A stretch of DNA of 46,333 nt from Glycomyces amatae (GCF_020991375.1 NZ_JAJLQZ010000030.1:1-46333), one strand, 5' to 3'; positions 27,298-37,760 are shown, numbered from the stretch's first letter. A program made the numbers and translations. The notes: a model not told the origin generated them from the sequence alone.

Positions 27298-28503
27298 TCA
27301 GGCGGTGAGGTCTCTCACCACGGCGTCGGCGAGGAGGCGGCCGCGCAGGGTGAGGGTGAGCCGGTCGCCGTCGAGGGTGGCGAGGCCGTCGGCCACAACG
27401 CGTTCGACCGCGGCCGCTCCGGCCGGGCGCAGGGCGCCGACGGGCAGTCCGCTCGCGAGGCGGGTGAGCAGGAGCACCCGCTCCAGGTGGCGGTCCTCGT
27501 CGCTGAGGACCTCGTGGCCGGCGGCGGGCAGGCCCTCGGCCAGCGCGGCCGCGTACGTCGAGGGGTGCTTGTGGTTCCACCAGCGCACGCCGGGCAGGTG
27601 CGAGTGGGAGCCGGGCCCGGCGCCCCACCAGTGGCCGCCCTCCCAGTACAGGAGGTTGTGGCGGCAGCGGGCCTCGGGGGTCTTGGCCCAGTTCGAGACC
27701 TCGTACCAGGAGAACCCGGCCGCGGAGAGCGCGGCCTCGGCGGCGAGGTAGCGGTCGGCGGCCACGTCGTCGGAGGGCTGGGGCACCTGGCCCGAGCGGA
27801 TGCGGCGGGCCAGGGCGGTGCCCTCCTCGACGATGAGGGCGTACGCCGAGACGTGGTCGACCCCGGCGTCCACGGCCGAGGCGAGGCTGTCGGCGAAGTC
27901 GGCGGCACTCTCGCCGGGCGTGCCGTAGATCAGGTCGAGGCTGACGTGCTCGAACCCGGCCCGGTGGGCGTGGGCGACGGCGGCGAGGGCCTTCGCCGGG
28001 GAGTGCTCGCGGTCGAGGATCTTGAGCACATGGGAGGCGGTGGACTGCATGCCGACCGACAGGCGGGTGAAGCCGCCGTCGTGGAGTTCGGCGAGGTAGT
28101 CGGCGTCGACGGACTCGGGGTTGGCCTCGGTGGTGGCCTCGTAGCCGTCGGCGAGCCCGAACTCGCGGTCGATCTCGGCGAGGATCGACGAGAGGTCCGC
28201 GGCGGACAGGAGGGTGGGGGTGCCGCCGCCGAAGAACACGGTGTCGACCTTCGGTCGCTCATCGAACATCGCTGCGGCCGAGCGGATCTCGGCCTTGACG
28301 ATCGCGGCGTACGTGTCGCGCGAAACGCCCGCCCCGAGCTCGGCGGCGGTGTAGGTGTTGAAGTCGCAGTAACCGCAGCGGGAGACGCAGAACGGCACGT
28401 GGACGTAGAACCCGAACCCTGCCTCCCCGGTCGAGGGGTCGTCGGCGGCCGCGGCGACGGCGGCGGTGGGCGAGGTCACGGCGGCGGGCGAGAAGGCGGG
28501 CAC
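27298..28503 (-). CDS. hemW: Radical SAM heme chaperone HemW
   Basis: A 401-residue radical SAM protein of the HemN-like group, often labelled coproporphyrinogen oxidase but now known as a heme-handling chaperone. The 4Fe-4S cluster is held by Cys39, Cys43 and Cys46 (FCVSRCGYC). The extra Cys of true HemN (CxxxCxxCxC) is replaced by Phe. GGGTPTLL and the C-terminal HemN_C domain are present. The GTG at 28503 begins a 30-residue variable leader before YVHVPFC. It lies in the position usual for actinobacterial hemW, upstream of hrcA, and is divergent from the enoyl-CoA hydratase gene. Confidence 0.93.
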   Translation of the reverse strand: MPAFSPAAVTSPTAAVAAAADDPSTGEAGFGFYVHVPFCVSRCGYCDFNTYTAAELGAGVSRDTYAAIVKAEIRSAAAMFDERPKVDTVFFGGGTPTLLSAADLSSILAEIDREFGLADGYEATTEANPESVDADYLAELHDGGFTRLSVGMQSTASHVLKILDREHSPAKALAAVAHAHRAGFEHVSLDLIYGTPGESAADFADSLASAVDAGVDHVSAYALIVEEGTALARRIRSGQVPQPSDDVAADRYLAAEAALSAAGFSWYEVSNWAKTPEARCRHNLLYWEGGHWWGAGPGSHSHLPGVRWWNHKHPSTYAAALAEGLPAAGHEVLSDEDRHLERVLLLTRLASGLPVGALRPAGAAAVERVVADGLATLDGDRLTLTLRGRLLADAVVRDLTA

Positions 28504-28877
28504 GCGTCAACGGTAGCCGCCGGACGCGGCCGCGGACGCTCCTCGCGTCACCGCGGGCCCCGGGAGGGGAGCCGCGAGCCCCGCAGCCGGGGCCTCGCGA
28601 CCGGCGGCGTCGGCCTCGCCGGGCCCTACCGCGCCGGTGGCCGGCCGGGACCCGCTCCGCGGGCGGGAGCGGCCTCGGGGCCAGGTGCGCTTCTCGGCGA
28701 TCTTGCGGTGAACCCGCTCCGCACACGGGAGCGACCTCCGCGGCGCAGCTGGTCGAGACCGGCCTCACCAGGGGCCCGCTCCGCGCGCGGACGCGACGCC
28801 TCCTCGGCGGGCGCGGGCGCCGGCCTGCGCAGGGACCCGCTCCACGCGCGGGCGCCGCAGGATGTCAAGGTACTGAC
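28504..28877. other. Intergenic region between hemW and the enoyl-CoA hydratase gene
   Basis: The 374 bases between the divergent genes contain no credible reading frame. The right-hand 200 bases are the 62-bp tandem repeats; the left part is very GC-rich with local inverted repeats such as GAGCCCCGC/GCCGGGGCC near 28577. The promoters of both genes must be here. Confidence 0.65.
28649..28855 (+). repeat. Four imperfect tandem repeats, 62-bp period, hairpin core
   Basis: The motif CCCGCTCC starts at 28651, 28713, 28775 and 28836 (steps 62, 62, 61). Each is followed by a GGGAGCG-like arm, so every unit carries a CGCTCC-N6-GGAGCG hairpin, perfect in units 1 and 2 and degraded in 3 and 4. The rest of the unit is only loosely conserved. 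The array ends about 20 bp before the enoyl-CoA hydratase start codon. Confidence 0.75.
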
Positions 28878-29699
28878 GTGGACAGCAATGACGCTCTCAT
28901 CCGATACCGTCCGGCCCTGAACGTGGCATCGATCACCCTCGACGCCCCGCAGCGGCGCAATGCGCTCTCGACTCGCATGATCGGCGAGCTGCGCGAGGCC
29001 CTCGCGAAGGCGGTGGCCGACCCCGAGGTGCGGGTCGTCGTGATCGGCCACACCGGGCCCGTGTTCTGCGCCGGGGCCGACCTCAAGGAGTCCGCCGCGG
29101 CGACGGCCCTGGAGGAGCTCCCGGCGGCGCACCTCGCCGAGCTCCTCGCGGAGATCTGCGAGGCCCCCAAACCCGTGGTCGCGGCCGTGAAGGGCGGCGC
29201 GAAGGGCGGCGGCATGGGGCTGATCGCGGCAGCCGACCTCGTCGTCGCCGTCCACGACGCGCCCATGTCGTTCAGCGAGGTCAGGCTGGGCGTGGTCCCG
29301 GCCGTGATCGCCCCGGTGGTGGCCCGCAAGCTGAGCCCGGGCCTGATGCGGCGCCTGTTCCTCACCGGCGAGTCCTTCGACGCGGCGACCGCCCAGGACT
29401 GGGGCCTGGTCGCGGCCGCGACCGCCCCGGACGCGTTCGGGCAGCGGCAGGAGTCGGTCGTCGAGAGCCTGCTCGCGGGCGGGCCTTCCGCCCAGGCGGG
29501 CATCAAGGACCTCACGGCCGCACCGGACCTGCGCGACCGCCTGCGGGCCGAGGCGGCCCGAACGGCCGAGTACTTCTTCTCCGACGAGGGGCGCGAAGGG
29601 GTCCGTTCGTTCATTGAGAAACGCCGTCCGGCCTGGGTAGGCTTAGCCGCCCCGACCGACCAGATCGGAGTCTCCCGTTGCGCGTCCTCCCCGCCCTGA
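28878..29699 (+). CDS. Enoyl-CoA hydratase/isomerase family protein
   Basis: A 273-residue crotonase-fold protein. Oxyanion-hole segments are GPVFCAGADLKE (about 56-67) and KGGAKGGGMGLIAAADLVVA (about 103-122). The position of one catalytic Glu in rat hydratase aligns with the GGMGLI block and the other with FSEVRLGVVPA, which keeps Glu. It could hydrate enoyl-CoA in fatty acid or branched-chain degradation; the substrate is unknown. The GTG at 28878 has AAGG upstream. The last 22 bases overlap the start of the following lipoprotein gene. The C-terminal 15 residues after AWVG look non-conserved and may reflect the overlap. Confidence 0.87.
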   Translation: MDSNDALIRYRPALNVASITLDAPQRRNALSTRMIGELREALAKAVADPEVRVVVIGHTGPVFCAGADLKESAAATALEELPAAHLAELLAEICEAPKPVVAAVKGGAKGGGMGLIAAADLVVAVHDAPMSFSEVRLGVVPAVIAPVVARKLSPGLMRRLFLTGESFDAATAQDWGLVAAATAPDAFGQRQESVVESLLAGGPSAQAGIKDLTAAPDLRDRLRAEAARTAEYFFSDEGREGVRSFIEKRRPAWVGLAAPTDQIGVSRCASSPP

Positions 29700-30523
29700 C
29701 CTCGCTGCTGCTGGCCGCGGCCCTCGTCGGCTGCACCGACGACCAGCGGGACCTGCTGCGCCCCACCCCGACCGGGTGCTACTTCGGTGCGGGCGAGGAC
29801 CGGACGCACCTGTCGGCCGAGCAGGCCGCGAACGCGGCCACGATCGCGGCGGTCGGCCACCGGGACGGCATGGACGAGCGGGCCGTGGCCGTGGCGTTCA
29901 CCACTGCCTTCCAGGAGTCGGAGCTGATCAACGTCGACTACGGGCACGACGACTCGCTGGGGCTGTTCCAGCAGCGCCCGAGCATGGGCTGGGGCACCGA
30001 GGAAGAGCTCATGGACCCGGTGTACGCCTCGTTCAAGTTCTACGAGAAGCTGCGGCGCATCGACGGCTGGCAGGACATGACGCTCGCCGAGGCGGCCCAG
30101 GCCGTCCAGGTCAGCGCCTACCCCGAGCTGTACGAGAAGTGGGAGGACGAGGCCACGATGATCGCCGCGGCGCTCGCGGGCGGCCAGGAGTCGGGGCTGA
30201 TGTGCGTCAGCGGCACCGCCGACGAGGTCGCGTCCGACCCGGCGTCCCTGGCCGAGGCCTACGAGTACCAGTGGGGCATCGAGGCGACCAGTGTGGACGA
30301 TTCGACGGTGGTGATCGGCCCGTACGAGTCGGTGCCGGGCTGGAACCGGGCCGCGTGGGCGGTGGCGCGGGCCTACGACCACTCGATCGCGAGCGTCGAG
30401 TACGCCGGGAGGGTCTGGACCCCTGGGGAAGAGGGCTGGACCGCGCCCGAAGCCGAGGGCGAGGCGACCGAGGTGAGCAGCGAGCCGTCGACCATCGTCG
30501 TCACCTTCGCGCCACCGGAATAG
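29678..30523 (+). CDS. Lysozyme-like lipoprotein of unknown function
   Basis: A 281-residue exported lipoprotein: MRVLPALTSLLLAAALVGC has its lipid Cys at residue 19. The region 50-140 (VAVAFTTAFQESELIN, DDSLGLFQQRPSMGWGT, MDPVYASFKFYEKL) has the pattern of an actinobacterial lysozyme/SLT-fold protein. A candidate catalytic Glu lies in QESEL, with the DSLGLFQQRPS stretch following. Database entries of this kind, as I recall, are labelled hypothetical or miscalled heavy-metal transporter. A role in peptidoglycan turnover is inference. The C-terminus is acidic and Thr/Ser-rich. The start is TTG at 29678, inside the hydratase gene, so translation is probably coupled. Confidence 0.78.
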   Translation: MRVLPALTSLLLAAALVGCTDDQRDLLRPTPTGCYFGAGEDRTHLSAEQAANAATIAAVGHRDGMDERAVAVAFTTAFQESELINVDYGHDDSLGLFQQRPSMGWGTEEELMDPVYASFKFYEKLRRIDGWQDMTLAEAAQAVQVSAYPELYEKWEDEATMIAAALAGGQESGLMCVSGTADEVASDPASLAEAYEYQWGIEATSVDDSTVVIGPYESVPGWNRAAWAVARAYDHSIASVEYAGRVWTPGEEGWTAPEAEGEATEVSSEPSTIVVTFAPPE

Positions 30524-30560
30524 GCGCCGCCGCGCCACAGGGGCCCCAGAGTTCGGCCGC

Positions 30561-30593
30561 GGTTCACCGCCGTGTCGTCCGCAGGTTCCAGGA
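30561..30593 (+). promoter_or_regulatory. Possible PHO box upstream of phoD
   Basis: Three 11-base steps, GGTTCACCGCC, GTGTCGTCCGC and AGGTTCCAGGA, approximate the PhoP direct-repeat unit of Streptomyces (GTTCACC core). The first unit matches well, the second and third only partly. It stands about 70 bp before the phoD start. PhoP control of alkaline phosphatases under phosphate starvation is well known in actinomycetes. Confidence 0.4.
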
Positions 30594-30659
30594 CATCCAT
30601 GCTTGCTTGGTGGTCTGTACGGGTCAAACCCGCACAACCCCCGTCAAAGCGAGGTCCAC

Positions 30660-32315
30660 ATGCGCCTGTCGCGCCGAATCCTGCTCGCCTCCTCCGCCGC
30701 CACCGCCGCCGTCGCGGTCCCCGCCGCGGCCCGGGCCGAGACCCGCCACCCGACCCTCACCGCGGACCCCTTCACCCTCGGCGTCGCCTCCGGCGACCCC
30801 GAGCCCGACGGCGTGGTCCTGTGGACCCGCCTGGCGGTCGACCCGCTCGCCGAGGACGGCATGGGCGGCATGCCGAACGGGTCCTTCGACGTCAAATGGG
30901 AGGTGGCGAGGGACGAGCGGTTCCGACGCCGCGTCGCCTCCGGCCGGAAGGAGACGGCCGCCGAGATCGGCTACAGCGTCCACGTCGAGGTCGACGGCCT
31001 CGACGCGGGCCGGGAGTACTACTACCGCTTCAGGACCGGCCGGTGGACCTCCCCGGTGGGCCGGACCGTGACCGCCCCCTCGCGCCGGTCCATGCCCGAC
31101 GAGCTGCGCATGGCCTTCGCCTCGTGCTCGCAGTACGAGCACGGCTACTTCACCGCCTACCGGCACATGGCCGAGTCCCGCCCCGACCTGATCCTGCACC
31201 TCGGCGACTACCAGTACGAGTACAAGGCCGGGGTGTACAACTCCCCCGACGGGAACGTCCGCGACCACGAGGGCCCCGAGACCGTGTCGCTCGCTACCTA
31301 CCGCCAGCGCCACGCCCAGTACAAGGCCGACCCGGACCTCCAGGCGGCGCACCTGGCCGCGCCCTGGCTGGTGGTGTGGGACGACCACGAGACGGAGAAC
31401 AACTGGGCCGACGAGGTCCCCGAGGACGGGTCGGACACGCCGGACCGGGAGGACTTCCTGGCGCGCCGGGCCGCGGCGTTCCAGGCGTACTGGGAGAACA
31501 TGCCGCTGCGCAGGTCCTCGGTGCCGCAGGGGATCGACATGCAGCTGTACCGGCGCGTCCAGTGGGGCCGCCTGGCGAACTTCCACATGATGGACACCCG
31601 CCAGTACCGCGACGACCAGGCCTGCGGGGACGGCACGAAGACCGACTGCGCCGAGGCGTGGGACGAGTCGCGCACCATCACCGGTGCGGCGCAGGAGGAA
31701 TGGCTCATCGACGGGTTCCACTCGTCGCGGGCGCGCTGGGACGTCCTGGGCCAGCAGGTGTTCTTCACCCAGCGCGACGCCGACGCGGGCGGGCCCCTGC
31801 GCACCAGCATGGACGGCTGGGACGGGTACGCGGCCTCGCGGCAGCGGATCATCGACGGCTGGGTCGAGGCCGAGGTGCGCAACCCGGTGGTGCTCACCGG
31901 TGACGTGCACACGCACTGGGCCGGGGAGATCCTGCCGGACTTCCCGGACGCCCAGGCCCCGTCGGTGGGCGTGGAGCTGGTGGCCACCTCGATCACCTCG
32001 GGCGGCAACGGCGCGGACTCGGTGCCGGAGGACAACTCGGCGCTGAAGATCAACCCGCACATCAAGTTCCGCAACGCCCAGCGCGGCTACGTCGAGACGG
32101 TCATCACGCCCGACCAGATGGACGTGCACTTCCAGGTGGTGCCGCAGGTGACCGTCCCGGACGCACCGGTGTACACGCGCCGGTCGTACACGATCGCCGA
32201 CCGAGAGCGGACGCTCCACCAGACCTACGACCGGCCGGTGGACGTCTCGACGATGTCGACGAACGACAGCCCGTTCGCCGACTCGGACGAGCTCGCGGAC
32301 GACCGCCTGAACTGA
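30660..32315 (+). CDS. phoD: Alkaline phosphatase D (PhoD), Tat-exported
   Basis: A 551-residue secreted phosphodiesterase/alkaline phosphatase that frees phosphate from organic esters. The signal peptide is twin-arginine (LSRRILLASSAATAA, cleavage after ARA). The N-terminal PhoD domain (about 30-145) has GVASGDPEPDGVVLWTRL. The catalytic domain carries the metal motifs FASCSQYE, LHLGDYQYEY, VWDDHETENNW and LTGDVHTHW, which bind Ca2+/Fe3+ in known PhoD. The ATG at 30660 has GAGG upstream; the longer frame from 30603 lacks a Tat motif at its end. A possible PHO box precedes it and a long perfect hairpin follows. Confidence 0.96.
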   Translation: MRLSRRILLASSAATAAVAVPAAARAETRHPTLTADPFTLGVASGDPEPDGVVLWTRLAVDPLAEDGMGGMPNGSFDVKWEVARDERFRRRVASGRKETAAEIGYSVHVEVDGLDAGREYYYRFRTGRWTSPVGRTVTAPSRRSMPDELRMAFASCSQYEHGYFTAYRHMAESRPDLILHLGDYQYEYKAGVYNSPDGNVRDHEGPETVSLATYRQRHAQYKADPDLQAAHLAAPWLVVWDDHETENNWADEVPEDGSDTPDREDFLARRAAAFQAYWENMPLRRSSVPQGIDMQLYRRVQWGRLANFHMMDTRQYRDDQACGDGTKTDCAEAWDESRTITGAAQEEWLIDGFHSSRARWDVLGQQVFFTQRDADAGGPLRTSMDGWDGYAASRQRIIDGWVEAEVRNPVVLTGDVHTHWAGEILPDFPDAQAPSVGVELVATSITSGGNGADSVPEDNSALKINPHIKFRNAQRGYVETVITPDQMDVHFQVVPQVTVPDAPVYTRRSYTIADRERTLHQTYDRPVDVSTMSTNDSPFADSDELADDRLN

Positions 32316-32332
32316 GCGGCCCCGCGATCGCA

Positions 32333-32364
32333 GCGGCGGGCCGGACCGCGGTCCGGCCCGCCGC
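32333..32364. terminator. Terminator hairpin after phoD
   Basis: A 15-bp perfect stem GCGGCGGGCCGGACC / GGTCCGGCCCGCCGC with a two-base centre, beginning 18 bases after the phoD stop. There is no T-run, as expected for this GC content. Confidence 0.75.
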
Positions 32365-32521
32365 GTTCCGGTATTCCGGGCTCTTTCCGAGAGGTGCGGA
32401 ATTGCCATGGAATGCCGTATCCGACAGGGAACAGCGCAGCGGAACCGTACCCCCGGGAGTGGTGAGTCAGGGCTACAGTGAACAGTGAAAGCACACCCTT
32501 CTCTTGCCCGGAGCAGCGACT

Positions 32522-33184
32522 ATGACGTACCCCCCGCAATCGCCCGAACCGAATCAGCACGGCGCCGCGCCCGGCCCCGGACCACAGTCCGGCCCCACCG
32601 GCGACTTCGCACTCGAATGGGGCATCAAAGAACACCCCGACCGCCCGAAGAAGGTCAATCAGCTGACGCAGTTGATGTGGGCCTACTTCGGCCTGTCGGT
32701 GCTCATGCTCCTGTTCGCGGTCGTCGGCGTCGCGACCGCGCCCTGGTGGATCGCCACCGGCTTCATCGTCGCCTCCGGGATCGTCGGCCTGATCTTCCAC
32801 AGCGCGTCGATCGGGATCGCCTGGCTCGTCACCAAGGAGAAGCTCGGCGTGTTCGGCGCCCAGGACCCGCGCATCCCGCTCGCCGTCGGCCTGGGGCTGC
32901 TGGGGCTGTTCTCCCTCGGCGGGCTCTTCGGCGGATGGGGCTGGTTCATGGCCTTGAGCGTCCTCGTCGGCCTGGCCCGCCTGGCCGCCGTCGGCGCCGC
33001 GTTCTACCTGCTGTACCAGCCCGAGGTCGGGCAGTGGCTGGCGTCGCGGCCGGGCAACCGGCCGAAGCCGCCGGTGCCGCCGCAGCACCCGGGCGGCCAC
33101 CCGCAGCAGCCCCCGGCCCCGGGGTACCCGCAGCAGCCCGCGCCCGGCCAGGCGCCGCCCCCCGGGCAGCCGCCGGTGCAGTGA
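32522..33184 (+). CDS. Small polytopic membrane protein with Pro-rich ends
   Basis: A 220-residue protein that I do not recognise. A 45-residue N-terminus rich in Pro, Gly and Gln precedes about four hydrophobic segments (roughly residues 55-77, 80-104, 115-135, 138-162). A Pro/Gln-rich cytoplasmic tail ends the protein (PQQPAPGQ repeats). Actinobacteria have many such proline-tailed four-helix membrane proteins of unknown role. The ATG at 32522 is preceded by GGAG at nine bases. It is convergent with lepA with a shared terminator. Confidence 0.75.
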   Translation: MTYPPQSPEPNQHGAAPGPGPQSGPTGDFALEWGIKEHPDRPKKVNQLTQLMWAYFGLSVLMLLFAVVGVATAPWWIATGFIVASGIVGLIFHSASIGIAWLVTKEKLGVFGAQDPRIPLAVGLGLLGLFSLGGLFGGWGWFMALSVLVGLARLAAVGAAFYLLYQPEVGQWLASRPGNRPKPPVPPQHPGGHPQQPPAPGYPQQPAPGQAPPPGQPPVQ

Positions 33185-33202
33185 CGCCGCCGCCTCGAAC
33201 AC

Positions 33203-33235
33203 GAAGGGCCCGGCCGCGATGCGGCCAGGCCCTTC
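33203..33235. terminator. Bidirectional terminator between the membrane protein gene and lepA
   Basis: A 15-base stem GAAGGGCC-CGGCCGC / GCGGCC-AGGCCCTTC with one C-A mismatch and a three-base loop, between two convergent stop codons (18 and 12 bases away). Confidence 0.75.
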
Positions 33236-33247
33236 CGTGCGTTCGGC

Positions 33248-35080
<1,833 letters not shown>

Positions 35081-35480
35081 GTTGACCTTCCTTGATCGGA
35101 TAGGGCGGGTCCGCCAATTCTGCCTTACCGGCCGGGGGAACCCCGCACAGCCAGCGGGAAAAGGCGCCCCGCTCACCCCCGGGGCCCGGCAACCGCCCGA
35201 GCGGCCCGAAAACGGGGCGCGATCGACCCGCCCCCGGCGCCCTGAGCGGCTCCGGAATGTCACGCCGCCGGACCGCCACCACGCCGCGGGCGCAGGAAGC
35301 GGCTCCGGCCGCTTCGAGATGTCACACCTGCCGGGCACCATCGAAACCGGGGGCGGCTCCGAACTCCCCCGTTCGAGCGACCCCCGTTCCACCGCGCCCG
35401 CCGGCCGCTCCCCGACTCGCGAAGAGGCCGCTTCCGCCGTACGGCGGAAGCGGCCTCGGCCGACTCGAACCTCGGCTCGG
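35081..35480. other. Intergenic region between lepA and the permease-like gene
   Basis: 400 bases without a credible gene. They contain the lepA promoter region (leftward) and the terminator of the permease-like gene at 35424-35457. Two partial direct repeats, GCGGCTCCGG near 35246 and near 35300, each followed by ATGTCAC, are loosely alike. Confidence 0.55.
35424..35457. terminator. Terminator hairpin after the permease-like gene
   Basis: A 15-bp perfect stem GAGGCCGCTTCCGCC / GGCGGAAGCGGCCTC closing on GTAC, 24 bases past the stop of the leftward gene. Confidence 0.8.
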
Positions 35481-36524
35481 CTACGCGGCGACCTCGGCCT
35501 TCTCCCGTTCCTCGACGCCGACGCCCCGCACCTTGGCCCGGAGCGCGCCCGCGATGAACAGCACCGCGCCCGCCGCGAGCCAGGCGCCGAGCACCCACAC
35601 CGCCGTCGACGCGCCGTGGCCGTCGAAGTACGCGGTCGACCGCAGCAGCGTCCCGCCCGCGCCCGGCGTCAGGTACTGGCCGAACCCGCCCCACGGCGCG
35701 GGCAGCAGCTCCGGCGCGCTGGTCATGCCCGACAGCGGGTTCCCGACGAGCATCACGATCGCCGCGCCGACCCCCAGTCCGGAGCGGCCCAGCAGCTTCA
35801 CCAGGCCGAGGATCGGCCACGCGGTCGCCGCCGTCGCGAGCGTCAGCGCCCCGGCCACCGGGAGGAAGTCGCCGTCGAGCGATTCGAGCACGTACAGCAG
35901 GACCGCCGCGACGCCCGCGCCCACGGCCGGCGGGGCGAGCACCGCCGCCGCGACCTGGCGTCCCGTGCCGCGCACCGTCAACCCGATGAGGGCGGCGACC
36001 AGGATGCCGCCCATGGCGAGCGGCAGGGCCGAGGCGGCGAGTCCGGCCCCGTTCGGGTCGTCCGCGGGCAGCGCCACGAGGTCCTCGACGGTGACCTGGA
36101 CGCTGCCGGGCTGCCCCGCGGCCTGGCCCAGCTGGGCCGCGACCTGCTCGGCGATACCGGTGACCAGCCGCGCCACCGCTGGGGAGGCGGCCGAAGCGGT
36201 GTAGGCGGTCACGCCTTCGGGCGCGACGGCGAGGGCGGCGTAGACCTCGCGCTCCTCGACGAGGGCGCGGGCCTGGTCGGCGTCGGCCGCGGCGGTGACG
36301 TCGAAGCCGTCCGGCTGGGCCTCGTCGAGCTGAGTCTGGACCTGCTCGGCGGCCGTGTCGGGCCCGATGACGGCGATCGGGACCTCGTGGGGGCCCATGT
36401 CGGCCGAGGGCCAGGCGAAGGCGAGGGTGATGAGGCCGACGATGAGCGCGACACCGGCGCTGAGGCCGATCACCCGCCCCACCGGGGTGGGCTCGGGGGT
36501 GTTGGCTTCCATGATGGTTTCCAT
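35481..36524 (-). CDS. ABC-2/YhgE-type membrane protein
   Basis: A 347-residue membrane protein. One hydrophobic segment lies at about residues 17-37. An extracellular-type domain follows (40-170, with [13 protein letters not shown] and [19 protein letters not shown]). Five C-terminal segments come last (about 180-330). The single N-terminal helix, large loop, then TM bundle is the layout of ABC-2/YhgE/DUF3533-type proteins, often in drug efflux loci. No ATPase partner is present. The ATG at 36524 is 9 bp from a palindromic operator and divergent from a TetR gene, so it is very likely the target of that regulator. Confidence 0.75.
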   Translation of the reverse strand: METIMEANTPEPTPVGRVIGLSAGVALIVGLITLAFAWPSADMGPHEVPIAVIGPDTAAEQVQTQLDEAQPDGFDVTAAADADQARALVEEREVYAALAVAPEGVTAYTASAASPAVARLVTGIAEQVAAQLGQAAGQPGSVQVTVEDLVALPADDPNGAGLAASALPLAMGGILVAALIGLTVRGTGRQVAAAVLAPPAVGAGVAAVLLYVLESLDGDFLPVAGALTLATAATAWPILGLVKLLGRSGLGVGAAIVMLVGNPLSGMTSAPELLPAPWGGFGQYLTPGAGGTLLRSTAYFDGHGASTAVWVLGAWLAAGAVLFIAGALRAKVRGVGVEEREKAEVAA

Positions 36525-36532
36525 TCATCCGT

Positions 36533-36551
36533 AAGATACGGTCCGTATCTT
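36533..36551. promoter_or_regulatory. TetR operator, site 1 (perfect palindrome)
   Basis: AAGATACGGTCCGTATCTT is a perfect 9+1+9 palindrome located 9 bases before the permease-like start. A near copy lies 38 bp away next to the TetR start. It should bind the divergent TetR regulator. Confidence 0.8.
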
Positions 36552-36570
36552 GATGATCTCAAGGTAACAT

Positions 36571-36589
36571 AAGAAACGGTCGGTATCTA
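36571..36589. promoter_or_regulatory. TetR operator, site 2
   Basis: AAGAAACGGTCGGTATCTA matches site 1 at 16 of 19 positions and overlaps the region just before the TetR ribosome site (AGGGGG) and GTG start. It is the likely autoregulatory site. Confidence 0.7.
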
Positions 36590-36598
36590 GGGGGTCAG

Positions 36599-37195
36599 GT
36601 GGAGCGCAAGACGGGGACCAGACGTCGCGGCGAGGAGCTCGAGCAGGCGATCCTCGACGCCGCGCTCGAGGAGTTCCGCGAGACCGGCTACGCGGGATTC
36701 ACCATGGAAGGCGTGGCCAAGCGGGCCGGGACCAGCAAACCGGTCCTCTACCGGCGCTGGCCCAACCGGATGGAGATCCTGCTCGCCTGCATCGCGAGCC
36801 GACTGCCCGACGCCGACACGGTGCCCGACACCGGAACGCTGCGCGGCGACGTCATCGCCCTGATCACGCTGGCCCACGGCCGCATGATCGTGATCGGCCG
36901 GACCGCGATGCTCGGGATGCTCGCCGAAGTCAGCGCCGCCCCCGAAGCGCACGGCCCGCTGCTCGCGAAGCTGGTGAACGAGATCACCGATCTTCTGAAC
37001 AAGGCCGTGTACGCCCGCGCGATCGCCCGCGGCGAGCTCACCGAAGCCCACCTCACCGAGCGCCTGCGGCGCCTCCCGATCGACCTGGTGCGCAGCGAGG
37101 TCATCCTCTTCGGGGCCGCCTCCCCCGAAGCGCTCGTGAGCATCGTCGACGAGGTGGTCCTGCCCGCGCTCCGGGCCCGCGGCGCCGCGGTCTGA
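36599..37195 (+). CDS. TetR-family transcriptional regulator
   Basis: A 198-residue repressor. The N-terminal helix-turn-helix is clear: ILDAALEEFRETGYAGFTMEGVAKRAGTSKPVLYRRW (about residues 18-54). The C-terminal ligand domain (about 80-190) fits the TetR_C family 11/16 group in outline. The start is GTG at 36599, five bases after AGGGGG. It is divergent from the membrane protein, with two matching palindromic operators in the 74-bp gap, so it most likely represses both. The ligand is unknown. Confidence 0.93.
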   Translation: MERKTGTRRRGEELEQAILDAALEEFRETGYAGFTMEGVAKRAGTSKPVLYRRWPNRMEILLACIASRLPDADTVPDTGTLRGDVIALITLAHGRMIVIGRTAMLGMLAEVSAAPEAHGPLLAKLVNEITDLLNKAVYARAIARGELTEAHLTERLRRLPIDLVRSEVILFGAASPEALVSIVDEVVLPALRARGAAV

Positions 37196-37429
37196 CGGCC
37201 GCGCCCGCCGGCGCGGGGAGCGCCGCGGAGGGATTCGGGTATCGCGGGTAACAGTGCGGCCCCTGGTCGGAGGCGACGCCCGCGACCTGGTGTAACCTGG
37301 TCCGCGGTCATGCTCCCAGGGCGTGTGCGAAGCTCGGCTCCTGGTAACGTTGACAGGCGCTCGGAGTGCCCTCTGCCTCCGACGCGATCAATTAAGGAAC
37401 CAAGCAATCACGAAACTGAGGCTTCACGC

Positions 37430-37702
37430 GTGGCGAACATCAAGTCCAAAGAAAAGCGCATTCTGACGAACGAGAAGCGCCGGATGCGCAACAAGGCAGT
37501 GAAGTCGTCGCTCAAGACCGCCGTCCGGAAGTTCCGTGAGGCGTCGGCCACTGGCGACGTCGCCGCTGCAGAGACCCACCTGCGCGCCGCCAGCCGCGAG
37601 CTGGACAAGGCCGCCACCAAGGGTGTCATCCACAAGAACCAGGCCGCGCAGCGCAAGTCCAAGCTCGCCGCGTCCTACAACAAGCTGTCCGCGTCCGCCT
37701 AA
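37430..37702 (+). CDS. rpsT: 30S ribosomal protein S20
   Basis: A 90-residue 16S rRNA-binding protein of the 30S subunit. It starts with the typical [29 protein letters not shown] and is rich in Lys, Arg and Ala, with the late block [14 protein letters not shown]. The start is GTG at 37430; GAGG is nine bases upstream. The frame is open for 40 codons before this, but the upstream part is not S20-like. It is convergent with the holA group and has a strong terminator. Confidence 0.97.
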   Translation: MANIKSKEKRILTNEKRRMRNKAVKSSLKTAVRKFREASATGDVAAAETHLRAASRELDKAATKGVIHKNQAAQRKSKLAASYNKLSASA

Positions 37703-37730
37703 GCGAGCACGCGAAGAGCGAAAAGCTTCA

Positions 37731-37760
37731 GAAGACCCAGGGGCGAGCCCCTGGGTCTTC
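37731..37760. terminator. Terminator hairpin after rpsT
   Basis: A 13-bp perfect stem GAAGACCCAGGGG / CCCCTGGGTCTTC with loop CGAG, 28 bases after the rpsT stop. Confidence 0.85.

Noticed and set aside
37350..37355. TTGACA as the rpsT -35 box
   Set aside because: No convincing -10 at 16-18 bp downstream, so no promoter is called.
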